Positions 15,438 to 24,346 of a stretch of 64,000 nucleotides of DNA are shown here, one piece after another; positions within the stretch are counted from its first letter, which is position 1, and every line of letters begins with the position of its first letter. Under the pieces are notes generated by a model that was not told where the DNA came from, did not search any database, and was given only the letters and a program-made list of their open reading frames with translations. The translations under genes were made by a program, and so were the position numbers. This DNA comes from a virus. The stretch is taken from the IMG/VR virus record IMGVR_UViG_3300033981_002454, positions 1-64,000 of that record; one strand, 5' to 3'.

Positions 15438-16192
15438 TAGCTCTGCACTCCATAAGCCGCAATGCAGTCGGCATCTGCCGTTCCGAAAAATGTCAGGCTG
15501 AGCACTGCCACCTTGCTCGCCGCAATGTTGGCCGGCTTGCTGCCGACAAACTTCCAATCAGTTGGAAAAGTCAGCGTGCGCTGCGTCGAATCACACACCA
15601 GCCGAATCGTGACCGTGCGTCCATTGGCCCGGTTGCTGGTGGTGAACGTCAGGTTTCCCGTCAGGCTGATCGTCTTAAAAGTGCCATCCAGCGCCAACAT
15701 GCTCAGATCAACCGTGGCCCCATAGGTGATGGAATCAAATGCTGTTGCTGGCGACAGCCCCGCCGCCGATGTGATCGCAAGCGGCAGGGTCGCATCATCG
15801 CCAGTGCTGCTGGCAAGCGTGCGGGTTGCGGCGTCATAGCTGAGGTTGGTGCCAGGCGCCGGATCGCCCTGGGGCCCCTGCGCCCCAGTCGCCCCTGCTG
15901 GCCCCTGCGGGCCAGGAACAGTGCTGGCCGCGCCTGCAGGCCCAGCCGGGCCAATGCTTCCCTGAGGCCCTTGCGGCCCTTGCGGCCCAACCAGCGACGC
16001 CAGCCATTGAGCTTCAGTGCCGTTGAACCCACCAGCCACCGCTACCTGATAGGCGCTGCTGCCTGTTGGACCCTGGGCACCAGTCGCTCCAGCGGGGCCA
16101 GCGGGGCCTGTCGGCCCAGTCGGGCCCGTGGGTCCAGTCCCACCCACCATGTCCAGGTCGCTGGTTGTGGGATTGAGCTTGTACTTGCCCAT
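15437..16192 (-). CDS. Collagen-like tail fibre protein
   Basis: 251 residues. An N-terminal peptide (KYKLNPTTSDLDMV) is followed by Gly-X-Y triplets (GPTGPTGPAGPAGATG and a second run around residues 69-113) interrupted by a short FNGTEAQWLASLVG segment of the kind seen in phage fibre collagen domains. A beta-rich C-terminus follows (TISLTGNLTFTTSNRANG, VTIRLVCDSTQRTLTFP). The protein should form trimeric rods in the tail apparatus. Confidence 0.8.
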   Translation of the reverse strand: MGKYKLNPTTSDLDMVGGTGPTGPTGPTGPAGPAGATGAQGPTGSSAYQVAVAGGFNGTEAQWLASLVGPQGPQGPQGSIGPAGPAGAASTVPGPQGPAGATGAQGPQGDPAPGTNLSYDAATRTLASSTGDDATLPLAITSAAGLSPATAFDSITYGATVDLSMLALDGTFKTISLTGNLTFTTSNRANGRTVTIRLVCDSTQRTLTFPTDWKFVGSKPANIAASKVAVLSLTFFGTADADCIAAYGVQS

Positions 16193-16193
16193 C

Positions 16194-16451
16194 TCAGGCC
16201 AAGGTCAGCGTGATGCTGGTGACGTTTGCGCTGCCGTCGTAAGTGAAGGTCTTGGTCGCAACTGTCGTTCCCGAGCTGCCGCCTACCTTGTAGACAATTG
16301 CCGTTGGATCCCCTGCGCCGTTATACGTGAAACCCCTGTAGTCATGGGGAGGGACGCGCATGCCCCCATCACTGCCCTCGACCAGCAGTGGATCAGCCGA
16401 GACGACCGCAATCTCGTCATAGGTCTGACCATAGACGCGCCGTGTAGGCAT
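16194..16451 (-). CDS. Small beta-rich structural protein of the fibre operon
   Basis: 85 residues, ending one base before the collagen-like gene starts. Repeated strand motifs (FTYNGAGDPTAIVYKVG, KTFTYDGSANVTSITLTLA) look like a tail/fibre adaptor fold. No exact family. Confidence 0.55.
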   Translation of the reverse strand: MPTRRVYGQTYDEIAVVSADPLLVEGSDGGMRVPPHDYRGFTYNGAGDPTAIVYKVGGSSGTTVATKTFTYDGSANVTSITLTLA

Positions 16452-16490
16452 CTCGAATCAACAGCTCTGGCTGATGACATGCTAGCCAGG

Positions 16491-17648
16491 TCAGTCAAAG
16501 TACACTCCGATTGGATCCTCCCCTCCGAGCCACTCTCTGTACACCTGATTGTGGACTGCAACTGTGTGACCCATGAACAAGGCCGCATGGGTATCGGTCA
16601 CCCGGTACTTGGGGGAATGAAGCCGTCTGGCGTATGCATGCCGAAATCCATAGGCAGTGGAACTTCCGCGCTGCAGGATTCCCGTCTGGCGCAGTCGCTG
16701 ATTGACGCTCCAGCCCGATCTTGCTTTTCCCGCTCGGCTCGGCAGGGGCTGTGTCCATAGTTGTTCCAGCCCGAAATCCTCCACCCACTCAGGATGGAAA
16801 GGAGGCACCTGACGCGGCTTGGTTGTCCCCCTGTTATTTGTCTTGCCTTCTTTGATCCATGCGCACCCGGGGCGCTTGTTGCACGGCTCGGCGATCCAGG
16901 CTTCCCAGGGCCTCAGCCCATAGACAGCCATGACAGCAACAACACGTCGCCATGGCATAGTCAGGGATGGATGCATCACAATTCGTATCACTTCTTCGTC
17001 GGGGAAGAAGGGCTGCCCCCGTTGGGGTTCCCTGACCGCCGATTGAAGCGGGTCCAGGAGGTCAGCATTCCACGTCCCTCCGCACACCTTGACCACTTTG
17101 CGCAGGAAGGGGATCAGTCGCCTCCTGTGAAGCGTTCCCACCTTGGCCCCCTCGATTGCGCTCAGCAGCGACTCCTCGCTGAGGGGTCGATGCGAATCAA
17201 GCCTCTGGAGGATCGGCAGGTGATTCCTTTGGAAGGTCGACTCGGCGATCCCTTCTGCGAGCTTAAGCCTCTTCCAACGCGCAACAACGTCATCAAGGTC
17301 CAGTCTCGACTGGCTCGTCTTACCCTTCTTTACCCTTTCGACCGCGCAGGCACCCCTCCAGGCATCTGAGTCAAAGCCGTCCACTTGCGTACTCAGGTAG
17401 CCCTTGAGGTCCCATGCACGCTTTTGGACGGCCTCTGGGCCCGCTTCGAAATCCAGGTGCAGTGGGATTTTCCGGCCACTGACTTGAACGTAGAGGCGCT
17501 GTCCGATAGCCCTAAGACGGAATCCCCTGCCAAAGGTGCCACCGCACTTTTCCGACAGGAGGGCCACTGTTAAATCGACCACCTTTTGCTGGGGGGCCGA
17601 GGGTAAGTTTACCCTTTTTTGACCCCTTTTGCCTCCAGTTGCCTCCAC
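16491..17648 (-). CDS. int: Tyrosine recombinase (phage integrase)
   Basis: Up to 385 residues from GTG 17648; internal GTG starts (e.g. 17582) are possible. A SAM-like core-binding region (DVVARWKRLKLAEG, near 120) precedes the catalytic domain: Arg I in YGLRPWEAW (about 240), Arg II in YGFRHAYARR (R336), GHT (H361) and the nucleophile in VYREW (Y370). The usual His of HxxR is Tyr here. The enzyme integrates the phage at an att site. 10-bp direct repeats overlap its 5' end and may be arm-type sites. It indicates a temperate lifestyle. Confidence 0.9.
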   Translation of the reverse strand: MEATGGKRGQKRVNLPSAPQQKVVDLTVALLSEKCGGTFGRGFRLRAIGQRLYVQVSGRKIPLHLDFEAGPEAVQKRAWDLKGYLSTQVDGFDSDAWRGACAVERVKKGKTSQSRLDLDDVVARWKRLKLAEGIAESTFQRNHLPILQRLDSHRPLSEESLLSAIEGAKVGTLHRRRLIPFLRKVVKVCGGTWNADLLDPLQSAVREPQRGQPFFPDEEVIRIVMHPSLTMPWRRVVAVMAVYGLRPWEAWIAEPCNKRPGCAWIKEGKTNNRGTTKPRQVPPFHPEWVEDFGLEQLWTQPLPSRAGKARSGWSVNQRLRQTGILQRGSSTAYGFRHAYARRLHSPKYRVTDTHAALFMGHTVAVHNQVYREWLGGEDPIGVYFD

Positions 17649-17660
17649 TTGCCTCCAGTT
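17621..17660. repeat. 10-bp iterated repeats at the integrase start
   Basis: On the top strand, GCCTCCAGTT (17631), GCCTCCACTT (17641) and GCCTCCAGTT (17651) follow each other directly, with a degenerate GACCCCTTTT at 17621. An inverted repeat GGGTAA-GT-TTACCC lies at 17601-17614. One turn of helix per unit fits protein binding (arm-type or autoregulatory). No att core could be identified. Confidence 0.6.
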
Positions 17661-17751
17661 CCAGGAGCTCGAAACCTAGCTGGCAGAGTGGTTTTCTAGC
17701 AATAGCAGTGAGTTTGCCCGTCTCCGCCCCTCCCCCTCTATCAGGGGGGAT

Positions 17752-18111
17752 TCACTCCTCGAAAGCCTTTGCTAGCAGTGGGTTTGAGAGAGTGGTTTTT
17801 GGACTTACCCGTGGACTTACCCTTTCAATCATTGCCTCCATGTCCCCCCTCGAGGGGTACCTGGCCAGCAGCGCCCTTGCTTCCGCCCTGACAACCCTGG
17901 GTACTCTCGGGGTGCGCTTGGGGTCGATCAGGCTTCCCAGGAAGGTCCGAGCAGCCAGTAGGGCTTCTGTCTGAAGCCACGACACGGACGGCGCCTCTTT
18001 GCAGTACCCCCCGCATGGGGGAGCTTCTCCCGATGAGAGGGGCCCCAAGGGGAGCTCAAGTTGCACGTAAGTCGACACGGAATGTTCCTTGCTTCTGTCA
18101 GGATATGCCAT
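17752..18111 (-). CDS. BPSL0761-like small protein
   Basis: 119 residues from ATG 18111; GTG 18141 would add ten residues. The core ALLAARTFLGSLID, RTPRVPRVVRAEARALLARYPS, GDMEAMIERV resembles the small BPSL0761-type family found in bacteria and prophages, function unknown. It lies upstream of the integrase on the same strand. Its start codon lies inside the TGCCA-N4-TGGCA dyad. Confidence 0.55.
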   Translation of the reverse strand: MAYPDRSKEHSVSTYVQLELPLGPLSSGEAPPCGGYCKEAPSVSWLQTEALLAARTFLGSLIDPKRTPRVPRVVRAEARALLARYPSRGDMEAMIERVSPRVSPKTTLSNPLLAKAFEE

Positions 18112-18120
18112 ATCTGGCAC
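18105..18120. promoter_or_regulatory. Dyad ATGCCA-TATC-TGGCAC between divergent genes
   Basis: A near-perfect inverted repeat overlapping the start codon of the leftward gene and 27 bases before the rightward zinc-ribbon gene. It matches the GTGCCA-N4-TGGCAC hairpins at 54428 and 55199. Confidence 0.45.
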
Positions 18121-18146
18121 TATGCCATACAAATCAATCACTGTTC

Positions 18147-18356
18147 ATGCGTTGCCCCCAGTGTCAGGTGATGGAACACACCTGTGTCCTCAACACGGTT
18201 CATAGGGAGGACGGAGTTGTCCGTCGTCGCAGGGGCTGCAGGGCATGCCAGATCCGCTGGACCACCTACGAGGATATCGAGGTGGGAAGCCTGATCAATG
18301 CTTTTGTGCCGCGACCCGTCGTCGGCGATGGCATCGAAGAAGGAAGGCGGCCTTGA
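18147..18356 (+). CDS. NrdR-like zinc-ribbon protein
   Basis: 69 residues from ATG 18147. MRCPQCQVMEHT...VVRRRRGCRACQIRWTTYEDIE reproduces the zinc ribbon of NrdR (CPxCxxxxT...RRRRxCxxCxxRFTTYE) without the ATP-cone. It is probably a small DNA-binding regulator. Its stop abuts the convergent stop of the SWIM-motif virion gene. It is divergent from the 17752-18111 gene, across a 35-base gap containing the dyad. Confidence 0.7.
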   Translation: MRCPQCQVMEHTCVLNTVHREDGVVRRRRGCRACQIRWTTYEDIEVGSLINAFVPRPVVGDGIEEGRRP

Positions 18357-19787
18357 TCAGGGCTCCCGCGGGATCAATCCTTTGGCAGGAATCTCTTCGA
18401 GGAACGGCTTCCTAGAGGAGCCGACCGTGACCAGTTCGACAAAGCGCTCGGTCGATGGATCGAAGACCTTCAAGGTATTGGTCCCTCTCGGGAGCCACCA
18501 ATCGTCCTTCCGACATCTCAGTGCCGCTGGCTCCGTATCGGTTGACCAAAGGATTGGAGACCTGTCACCCGTCGGGACTTCTTCGTCGGCGGGGACTGTG
18601 TTGCGCGCATCGATCGAGATGCGACTGGATTCAGCCAGGGCATTCCCCAGTCGGTCCAGGGTCTGCTCTCTCCGCCTGTGGTAGCGGAGGACCTCACTGC
18701 TCTCTAGTCCCTCCCCGCTAGAGATCCCCTGGAAACCACGGTCTTCATTGCCGCTGATCTGATAGTCGCTGGGCTCGTAGAACGGATAGCCAACAGACCA
18801 GCGCACAGCATGAATATGCTTGCACTCCCTTCGTTGGTCCGAGCGATCAGAGAGCGTCCGAAACCGGCTGCTGTAGCCAACAGCCTGCGACTCCCATCGG
18901 CCCTCGAGGGATCGGCCAGCGCTGGGCCTGGGGAACAATGCCTGGCTGGCGCTGCTGTCTCCACTGAAGTCAGCAATTCGACTTCCGCTGTAGTCAGGGC
19001 AGGAGCAGAAGAAACGATGACTGCTGCAGAGATAGCGGGATCCGTTATTTCTCCAAGAGAGTGGCAGTCTACGGTCGTAGTTCACGCGCTGCCAAAATGC
19101 TCTGTCCTTCCTGGGGTTGGGCCGCCTGCGCATGAACGGGCGGGATAGATCAAAGAACAGTTGCCCCTGATCGGGATTGATATCTACCAGCGTGTAAGCA
19201 ATGGTATCGATCGGCTCTGCAATCAATCCCTGGGGCGACTCTGTCCCAACAGCCGAATCCTCAAATTGATCTCCGATAAACGCAGACCATTCCATGATCT
19301 GCGTGCTGGTCAGGGTCGAGCTGACATCAAGAATCAGCCGGTGGCGATCAGCTTCCGGGCGGGACGTGTCGAGAACCATGTTCTCCGCCCTGAGCAACTG
19401 CGGGAGGATGAGGGCTCCTCGGTTTCGATTGACGACCGTCCAGGATGCATCCGGGGAAGATCCGCTGGGGAAGTAGGTGACAGTCGTCAGCTGCGGACCC
19501 GGGAGCGCTCCATAATCCCTGAGGCTCCTGACCAGGAAGTATCTCTCAAGGTCGGCCCAGCTTTTGCCAGAGCCCTGCCAGTAATCCCAGCCAGCGCGCC
19601 ACCTCTTGTAATCGCTATCCCGGTTGTACGCCTCAAGGATGGTCGGATAGACCGTTCCCCCTGTTTGCCCTTGCCCCCCTCCACGGGCGCTGCTGCGGTA
19701 ACTTCCGGCTTTTGTTGCCCGAGCCGGCCTGGTCACGCTGTCCATTCGGGCGAAGTTATCGACCCGAGGGGATCGATCCACCCGCAT
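18357..19787 (-). CDS. Virion protein with SWIM-type zinc finger
   Basis: 476 residues. After a basic, disordered N-terminus come SDYKRWRAGWDYWQGSG and WADLERYFLVRSLRDYG, a pattern I associate with neck/tail-type proteins of cyanobacterial phages. Around residues 255-325, FCSCPDYSG...CKHIHAVRWS forms a CxC...CxH SWIM zinc-binding motif, then GYPFYEPSDYQI. It is the last gene of the leftward head-tail block; its ATG overlaps the stop of the gene before it. The zinc site may stabilise the particle. Confidence 0.65.
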   Translation of the reverse strand: MRVDRSPRVDNFARMDSVTRPARATKAGSYRSSARGGGQGQTGGTVYPTILEAYNRDSDYKRWRAGWDYWQGSGKSWADLERYFLVRSLRDYGALPGPQLTTVTYFPSGSSPDASWTVVNRNRGALILPQLLRAENMVLDTSRPEADRHRLILDVSSTLTSTQIMEWSAFIGDQFEDSAVGTESPQGLIAEPIDTIAYTLVDINPDQGQLFFDLSRPFMRRRPNPRKDRAFWQRVNYDRRLPLSWRNNGSRYLCSSHRFFCSCPDYSGSRIADFSGDSSASQALFPRPSAGRSLEGRWESQAVGYSSRFRTLSDRSDQRRECKHIHAVRWSVGYPFYEPSDYQISGNEDRGFQGISSGEGLESSEVLRYHRRREQTLDRLGNALAESSRISIDARNTVPADEEVPTGDRSPILWSTDTEPAALRCRKDDWWLPRGTNTLKVFDPSTERFVELVTVGSSRKPFLEEIPAKGLIPREP

Positions 19788-20308
19788 TAGTAGTAGCCGC
19801 CCTGGGCAAAAATGTTAACTTTTGTCAGGGGATTGGGGGCAGTGATGGCCCGATCCAGTCCCACATACAGCAGTTGATTGGCTTTGATCAAGAGCCCAGT
19901 GTTTTTCTTGGCCGTTTCTGATGTGGACGTGTCAGCCCCAAGATTCGGAACCGGCACAGACAAGGGAGGCAGGGAGACGTTCGTTCTTTGTCCCGCAGCG
20001 CCTGAGACAATCGCAGCAGAGGCCACAACAGCCGTGTTCTCTGTTGTGATCCCAAACGGTGTTGGCGAGGAGCTTAGGAAGAAAAGGACAACAGCAGCCG
20101 TGGTATTGGCCTCTGTGGCAACAAGGGAGAGACTGTCAATGACAGCACCATCGTTACCAAGGCAGTCCACCAGCACGGTGCAGCCACCACCAAGGATGCT
20201 AGCTAGGTTGGCCTGCGACGACAGGGCTGGCGTCGCCCCAAGAGTCGCGAACTCGTGAAGAGGTCGATCAACCAGCAGGGGCTGCTTGTTGGTGCTTGAA
20301 CTGCTCAC
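19787..20308 (-). CDS. Small virion protein (beta-rich)
   Basis: 173 residues. Alternating hydrophobic strands (GGCTVLVDCLGNDGAVIDSLSL, AAVVLFFLSSSP) resemble single-domain decoration or head-tail joining proteins. Its stop overlaps the next start. The virion role is inferred from the operon. Confidence 0.55.
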   Translation of the reverse strand: MSSSSTNKQPLLVDRPLHEFATLGATPALSSQANLASILGGGCTVLVDCLGNDGAVIDSLSLVATEANTTAAVVLFFLSSSPTPFGITTENTAVVASAAIVSGAAGQRTNVSLPPLSVPVPNLGADTSTSETAKKNTGLLIKANQLLYVGLDRAITAPNPLTKVNIFAQGGYY

Positions 20309-20348
20309 TTTTTCTTACAAGTTGCTGACCTGGTCATGCTAAGCAAAG

Positions 20349-20765
20349 TCAGGCACGCAATTGCGGCCCGCGCCTCAAAGCAGTGTTCATTCCCCTCGGC
20401 CCACGGGTCGGCCCGGTAAACATGTCCGGGTTGATGCCGTTGTCGGTACCAGCCCGCTGGTTCCCTGGCCCTCGGCGCTCTGTCTCCCCCATGGGGATTG
20501 TTGTGGTGGGGAAGCTAGCGAGGGCTTGCTCCTGTTGTGGAGTTAACGGAAACTGACTGCGGGGAGGGGTCGCCAGTGCATCGACAAGTTGCACCCCTGC
20601 AATGGGGTATCGAACGATGTTGTCGTTATATGGCGTTCTGTACTCGATCTCCATTGGCCGCAGTCCTGCGGTATTCATCGTGTTGTTGAGCTGATTCCTT
20701 GGATCACCCGGCGCTGTCGGATGCCCGCTGAAAAGAGCTGCCAGTGATGGAGCGTTCTTCATCAT
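20349..20765 (-). CDS. Proline-rich virion-block protein
   Basis: 138 residues; GGAGG precedes two adjacent ATGs (20765, 20762) that overlap the preceding stop. Mostly low-complexity (GPTRGPRGMNTALRRGP) with one ordered part (GLRPMEIEYRTPYNDNIVRYPIAGVQLVDAL). No family recognised. Confidence 0.5.
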   Translation of the reverse strand: MMKNAPSLAALFSGHPTAPGDPRNQLNNTMNTAGLRPMEIEYRTPYNDNIVRYPIAGVQLVDALATPPRSQFPLTPQQEQALASFPTTTIPMGETERRGPGNQRAGTDNGINPDMFTGPTRGPRGMNTALRRGPQLRA

Positions 20766-21742
20766 TTCCTCCAATTAAGGTTCCAAGGATTAACTCCCCT
20801 CAGTAGTTCCTCATCGGACTGGGGAGAGGGCGCGGCTGGCGCATCTCGCCGCCCCTTGCGAATTCTGTTGAGGTGCTCACCCAGGAGATCCCCTGCCTTG
20901 CCGTAAGGGGAGATGGCCTCTTCCTCCGGGGAAAACGCACGATTGGCCTGCACCGGGTCAGGCTCCCACGCCGGGATGTTGCTTACGGTGTCTTGAAATG
21001 CATCGGGACGGGGCTGGACTTCGGGGATGTTGAACTTGCTGCCAAGATTCACCTCTGGCAAGAACGGATTGCTTTCAGTTGATGCATAGGCCTGTTCTGC
21101 CGTGCCAGAGAAGTTGGGCAATTGGCTGACGACCGGGCGAACGATGCCCTCAATTGAGGCAGGCTCCACGTAGCCATGCTTGGCCTTGAGCTTGTCCGCA
21201 AGTTTTTTGTTGGCGCCAGCCCAGGACTTGATATCCGCCTGATCCCAGTATTCCTGCTGGGAAGGATCCAGTCTTCCATCAAGGGCTCCTCCTTTCCGGT
21301 ATTCCAGTGCGGCCTTTCCTCTTGCCTGTGCGGCATCAGCCTGCTCTGGCGTTAATCCCGCCTGTTGGACCATGGCGTTGTAGGCCCGTTCTCTTCCAGA
21401 GGGGCCGGTCACGGGCCTGGCCACATTGCTTATTCCAGGCGTCCGGGGTGGGGGAGCCTGAAAAGCGGGAATACGAGCAGAAGCCTGCCGGGTTGGAGGA
21501 GGAAGCGCTGAAGCCAGCCTCGAGCCCCCGGCGTTTCCGCCGCCGACGCTGCCGGTGGGAACGCCCTGGGGGTAATCTGCAATGACCTTGGCTGAAGGAG
21601 GCAGTCCTGACATCCGCCTAGGACCGAACCGGCCGCCTGGTTGCGTTGGATTTGGACTCCACCAGCGATTACCACCCTGGGCGGCAGTGGGACGGGGCTG
21701 CCTTGTGCTGCCACTGCCGTAAGCTCCGGGTTGGCCAGGCAT
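20762..21742 (-). CDS. Proline/Gly-rich virion-block protein
   Basis: 326 residues. The first 120 are disordered (PGQPGAYGSGSTRQPRPT). A helical centre (YNAMVQQAGLTPEQADAAQARG, WDQADIKSWAGANKKLADKLK) follows. Position between head-tail genes suggests a structural or assembly function. No homologue recognised. Confidence 0.5.
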   Translation of the reverse strand: MPGQPGAYGSGSTRQPRPTAAQGGNRWWSPNPTQPGGRFGPRRMSGLPPSAKVIADYPQGVPTGSVGGGNAGGSRLASALPPPTRQASARIPAFQAPPPRTPGISNVARPVTGPSGRERAYNAMVQQAGLTPEQADAAQARGKAALEYRKGGALDGRLDPSQQEYWDQADIKSWAGANKKLADKLKAKHGYVEPASIEGIVRPVVSQLPNFSGTAEQAYASTESNPFLPEVNLGSKFNIPEVQPRPDAFQDTVSNIPAWEPDPVQANRAFSPEEEAISPYGKAGDLLGEHLNRIRKGRRDAPAAPSPQSDEELLRGVNPWNLNWRK

Positions 21743-21745
21743 CTG

Positions 21746-22231
21746 TTACCTCCAGTTGATAGCGCCGGTCATGGTCGCCACGCGAGTCCCGACAGCCGTA
21801 TCAGCTGGACCGGGAACCGCCATGATGAACTCAGCACCGCTGCGAATAAACGCAAAGCGATGTACGTCCTCCCGCCGGTAATTGGGGACGTAAAGGGTTT
21901 CAGCCAATCGGTCCACTTCCCGAAGGTAGATCTCCCTGTACATCTGGTCCGCTTTTAACGGATCCGATTGGAAGATGGCCCGATCCGTGTCGCCCGTGAT
22001 GCGCTCAATCCGACTGGGCATCGGCTGGGTTTCATCCCGCAGTACTTCCGAGAGCTGCCAGGCGTTGTCGCATCGTTTGAGATGCTCCAAGACCTTGTCA
22101 TAGAAGAAGCTGTCGGGAACCCGGGCCATTGCTTCCTCTAACCTGGCCGCATCGCCAGCCGGGATTTGCGCCCCTAGGTTGTAGCCCAGGTGAAACCGGC
22201 AGCGGGATTTGTCGTAAGGATTGAGCTCCAC
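21746..22231 (-). CDS. Head-tail adaptor-type protein
   Basis: 161 residues. An N-terminal helical bundle (RCRFHLGYN, DAARLEEAMARVPD, VLEHLKRCDNAWQLSEVL) is followed by YREIYLREVDRLAETLYVPNYRR. Size and helical content fit connector/adaptor proteins next to the capsid genes; this is structural inference, not a recognised signature. Confidence 0.5.
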   Translation of the reverse strand: MELNPYDKSRCRFHLGYNLGAQIPAGDAARLEEAMARVPDSFFYDKVLEHLKRCDNAWQLSEVLRDETQPMPSRIERITGDTDRAIFQSDPLKADQMYREIYLREVDRLAETLYVPNYRREDVHRFAFIRSGAEFIMAVPGPADTAVGTRVATMTGAINWR

Positions 22232-22268
22232 GCCACCGCGGCTAATTGGCCTCGGTGAAGTCTAGCGA

Positions 22269-22700
22269 TCAGGCCACATAGATCAAATCGTCCAGGCGGA
22301 CCTGCTCCCAATCCACTCGGGGTACGGACTTGAGTTGCTCCAGATTCTGGAACTTCTCCCCAGGAAGGCTCATCCTCAGCTCGACAATCTTCTTGGCTGT
22401 TGAGAAGCCAACACCATTGACATGCTTGGCAATCTGCTCAGCTGTTGCCAGATTCAAATTCAATCGGGTATCGACAGGAATAGCCCGCTCAGGGATCTTG
22501 TCCTCGTCAGCGGAGTTGTCCGCCATGGGAGACTCTGGGCTGCCGCCAGTGCGGCCTTTGCCTGGGGTGTACTCCTCTAGGTCTTTCAGGAGCGGATAAA
22601 CCACTGCTCCTGACTGGGTCCGGACTTGGGCACAGTCCTTGCCATGGAAACTGATCAATTCAACGATCTGCCCAGTTTTCCGCTCGAGGTAAAGAGACAT
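22269..22700 (-). CDS. Helix-hairpin-helix protein in the head-tail block
   Basis: 143 residues. The C-terminal half (LNLNLATAEQIAKHVNGVGF, AKKIVELRMSLPGEKFQNL, LKSVPRVDW) is a ComEA-like helix-hairpin-helix that binds DNA without sequence preference. The N-terminal half is a small beta fold. In the capsid operon it may contact packaged DNA or act during maturation. Confidence 0.6.
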   Translation of the reverse strand: MSLYLERKTGQIVELISFHGKDCAQVRTQSGAVVYPLLKDLEEYTPGKGRTGGSPESPMADNSADEDKIPERAIPVDTRLNLNLATAEQIAKHVNGVGFSTAKKIVELRMSLPGEKFQNLEQLKSVPRVDWEQVRLDDLIYVA

Positions 22701-22797
22701 GCTTGCGCTCTCTTGGTAGAGGCCATTGTTCTAAGTAATCCTAAAGGGAAGGAGCAGGGCGACCGAGATCACCCTGCTCTGATTCCACGGGTTAGTC

Positions 22798-23445
22798 CTA
22801 GATGGTCTCGACGATGGCAGGCAGGCCACCAAACGCGCTTTCGTCGCTGGCCTCGTCATCCAGGTAGTAAGCCACCTCAGCAATGAGGAAGCTGCCACCA
22901 GGCTCGCTGGAGGTCAGCCCAGCAGCGTCGCCAGCTGCCGTGCTCCCGTTGTCATAGAACAGCTTCAGGGTCATCTGAGCTGTGGTCTTGACGGGGGTGA
23001 TCACACCAAACACCGAGCTCTGGGGAGCGGCAGTGTTACTGGTGTCATCAATCGGCGTGGTGGAGAGTGTCGTGGCGGTAATTGCCGCCCCGTTCACGCT
23101 CACTGCGCTAGCGAGCTTGATGCGGTCCGTGCCAGCACCCCAGACCAGTCCAGAACGGGCAGTGCCCTGGCCGGCGTCCTTGCGTGCATCCCGGATCCGT
23201 AGACCCAGGAAGTACACAAATGCGCCGTTGGGAATCACCAGACCGGTGATGTCGGGACGGGGCTTGTCATCGGGCCGCTTGTCAGGCGATGGCACAATGA
23301 CATTAAACTCGGTACGAGCGGTGGAATCGACCTTGATGTAGCCGACCCTGTGAATGTAGGTCCGACCGGGCATGGTCACGACGCCCTGGCTTTGGTAAGC
23401 ACTTAGCGCAGAAACATAGTTGCCCGGATAAATCTTCTTGGTCAT
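22798..23445 (-). CDS. Virion protein after the major capsid gene
   Basis: 215 residues starting 15 bases past the capsid stop. Beta-rich (TYIHRVGYIKVDS, TEFNVIVPSP, LVIPNGAFVYFLGLRIRD). Likely a decoration or tail-tube type protein, from position and fold pattern. Gap 22701-22797 has no gene. Confidence 0.55.
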   Translation of the reverse strand: MTKKIYPGNYVSALSAYQSQGVVTMPGRTYIHRVGYIKVDSTARTEFNVIVPSPDKRPDDKPRPDITGLVIPNGAFVYFLGLRIRDARKDAGQGTARSGLVWGAGTDRIKLASAVSVNGAAITATTLSTTPIDDTSNTAAPQSSVFGVITPVKTTAQMTLKLFYDNGSTAAGDAAGLTSSEPGGSFLIAEVAYYLDDEASDESAFGGLPAIVETI

Positions 23446-23460
23446 GTCAGTAGCCTCTGA

Positions 23461-24346
23461 TCAGTAAACGAAGCTGTAGGCGACCGTGATGAAGTCCTTG
23501 TTCAGCACTTCAAAGCCGGCCATGAGGCTCCACACCATGATGATGAATCGACCAAAGTCATCATTGTTGTTGAGCAGGATTTGAGCATTGTCACCGCCAA
23601 TACCCACGCCAACGGCCTGCATCCCGAAGAACAGGATTGGAGCAGCTTCCGTGACAGCAGCTGAGATGCTGGCCACGGGGATGGTGGTGGTGTAGCTCTT
23701 GTCTGGCAGGTTGGTCGATTCAAACCATTGAATCCCCTCGAAAAGGAATCCAGTCGGCATGACCGGCTGACCGGCCACAAAGCCAGCCTGGCCGTAGCCA
23801 ACGCCAGAACCCAGGTAGTTGATGGCATTGGGGGCCAGATGCGGTTGCATCGGATTGGCCATGCCATTGCCGGGGTAACGAGCGATCTCGCGGAAATCGC
23901 TGTCCTGGCGCAGGTGCTTCATCGCAGTGGGACTGGCGATGCAGCGATAGTGCCCATTCGGGAAGGTTGGCACGTTGCGCCGACGCATGCCTTCAAGGAC
24001 GTCCAGGAGGTCGTCCTTGACCCCAAATTTGGCGGACTGGCCGGAGCCGTAGCTTGCGACCGTGGTGCCGGTTTTGGTCTTGTTCTTGGGGAAGAAATAG
24101 CCACCCTGGGTGGAATCAGCCCTTCCGTTGGCTTCTGCTTTGAAGAGCTCGTCAGCGAACACCCGATCACGCCAACGGCGGTAATCGTCAAGAAGTGTTA
24201 AGGAGCCGATCGACTGGTGGAACGCCGCGATATTGCGGGTATCCAGCAGCAGGCGCTGAGAAGTCATCAGCGTCTCCCGTGCCACCTTGAAGGTGCTGGG
24301 CTGGTCAGCCTGTGAAGGGTCGGCGGGGCCGGTATCAGTGTTGTTA
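23461..24346 (-). CDS. Major capsid protein, exon 2
   Basis: Encodes the last 295 residues of the 383-residue capsid protein (TFKVARETLMTSQRLL, FHQSIGSLTLLDDYRRWRDRV, YRCIASPTAMKHL, GFEVLNKDFITVAYSF). The open frame reaches upstream past GTG 24285, giving NNTDTGPADPSQADQPSTF before the intron, so 24285 is not a real start. Joining 24346 to 25349 keeps the frame and restores LKEFNNTDTG. The fold is probably HK97-like. Confidence 0.8.

Noticed and set aside
15275-16213. 312-codon rightward ORF opposite the collagen-like fibre
   Set aside because: Open because of GGC/CCN-rich Gly-X-Y codons; Arg/Ser/Pro-rich nonsense product.
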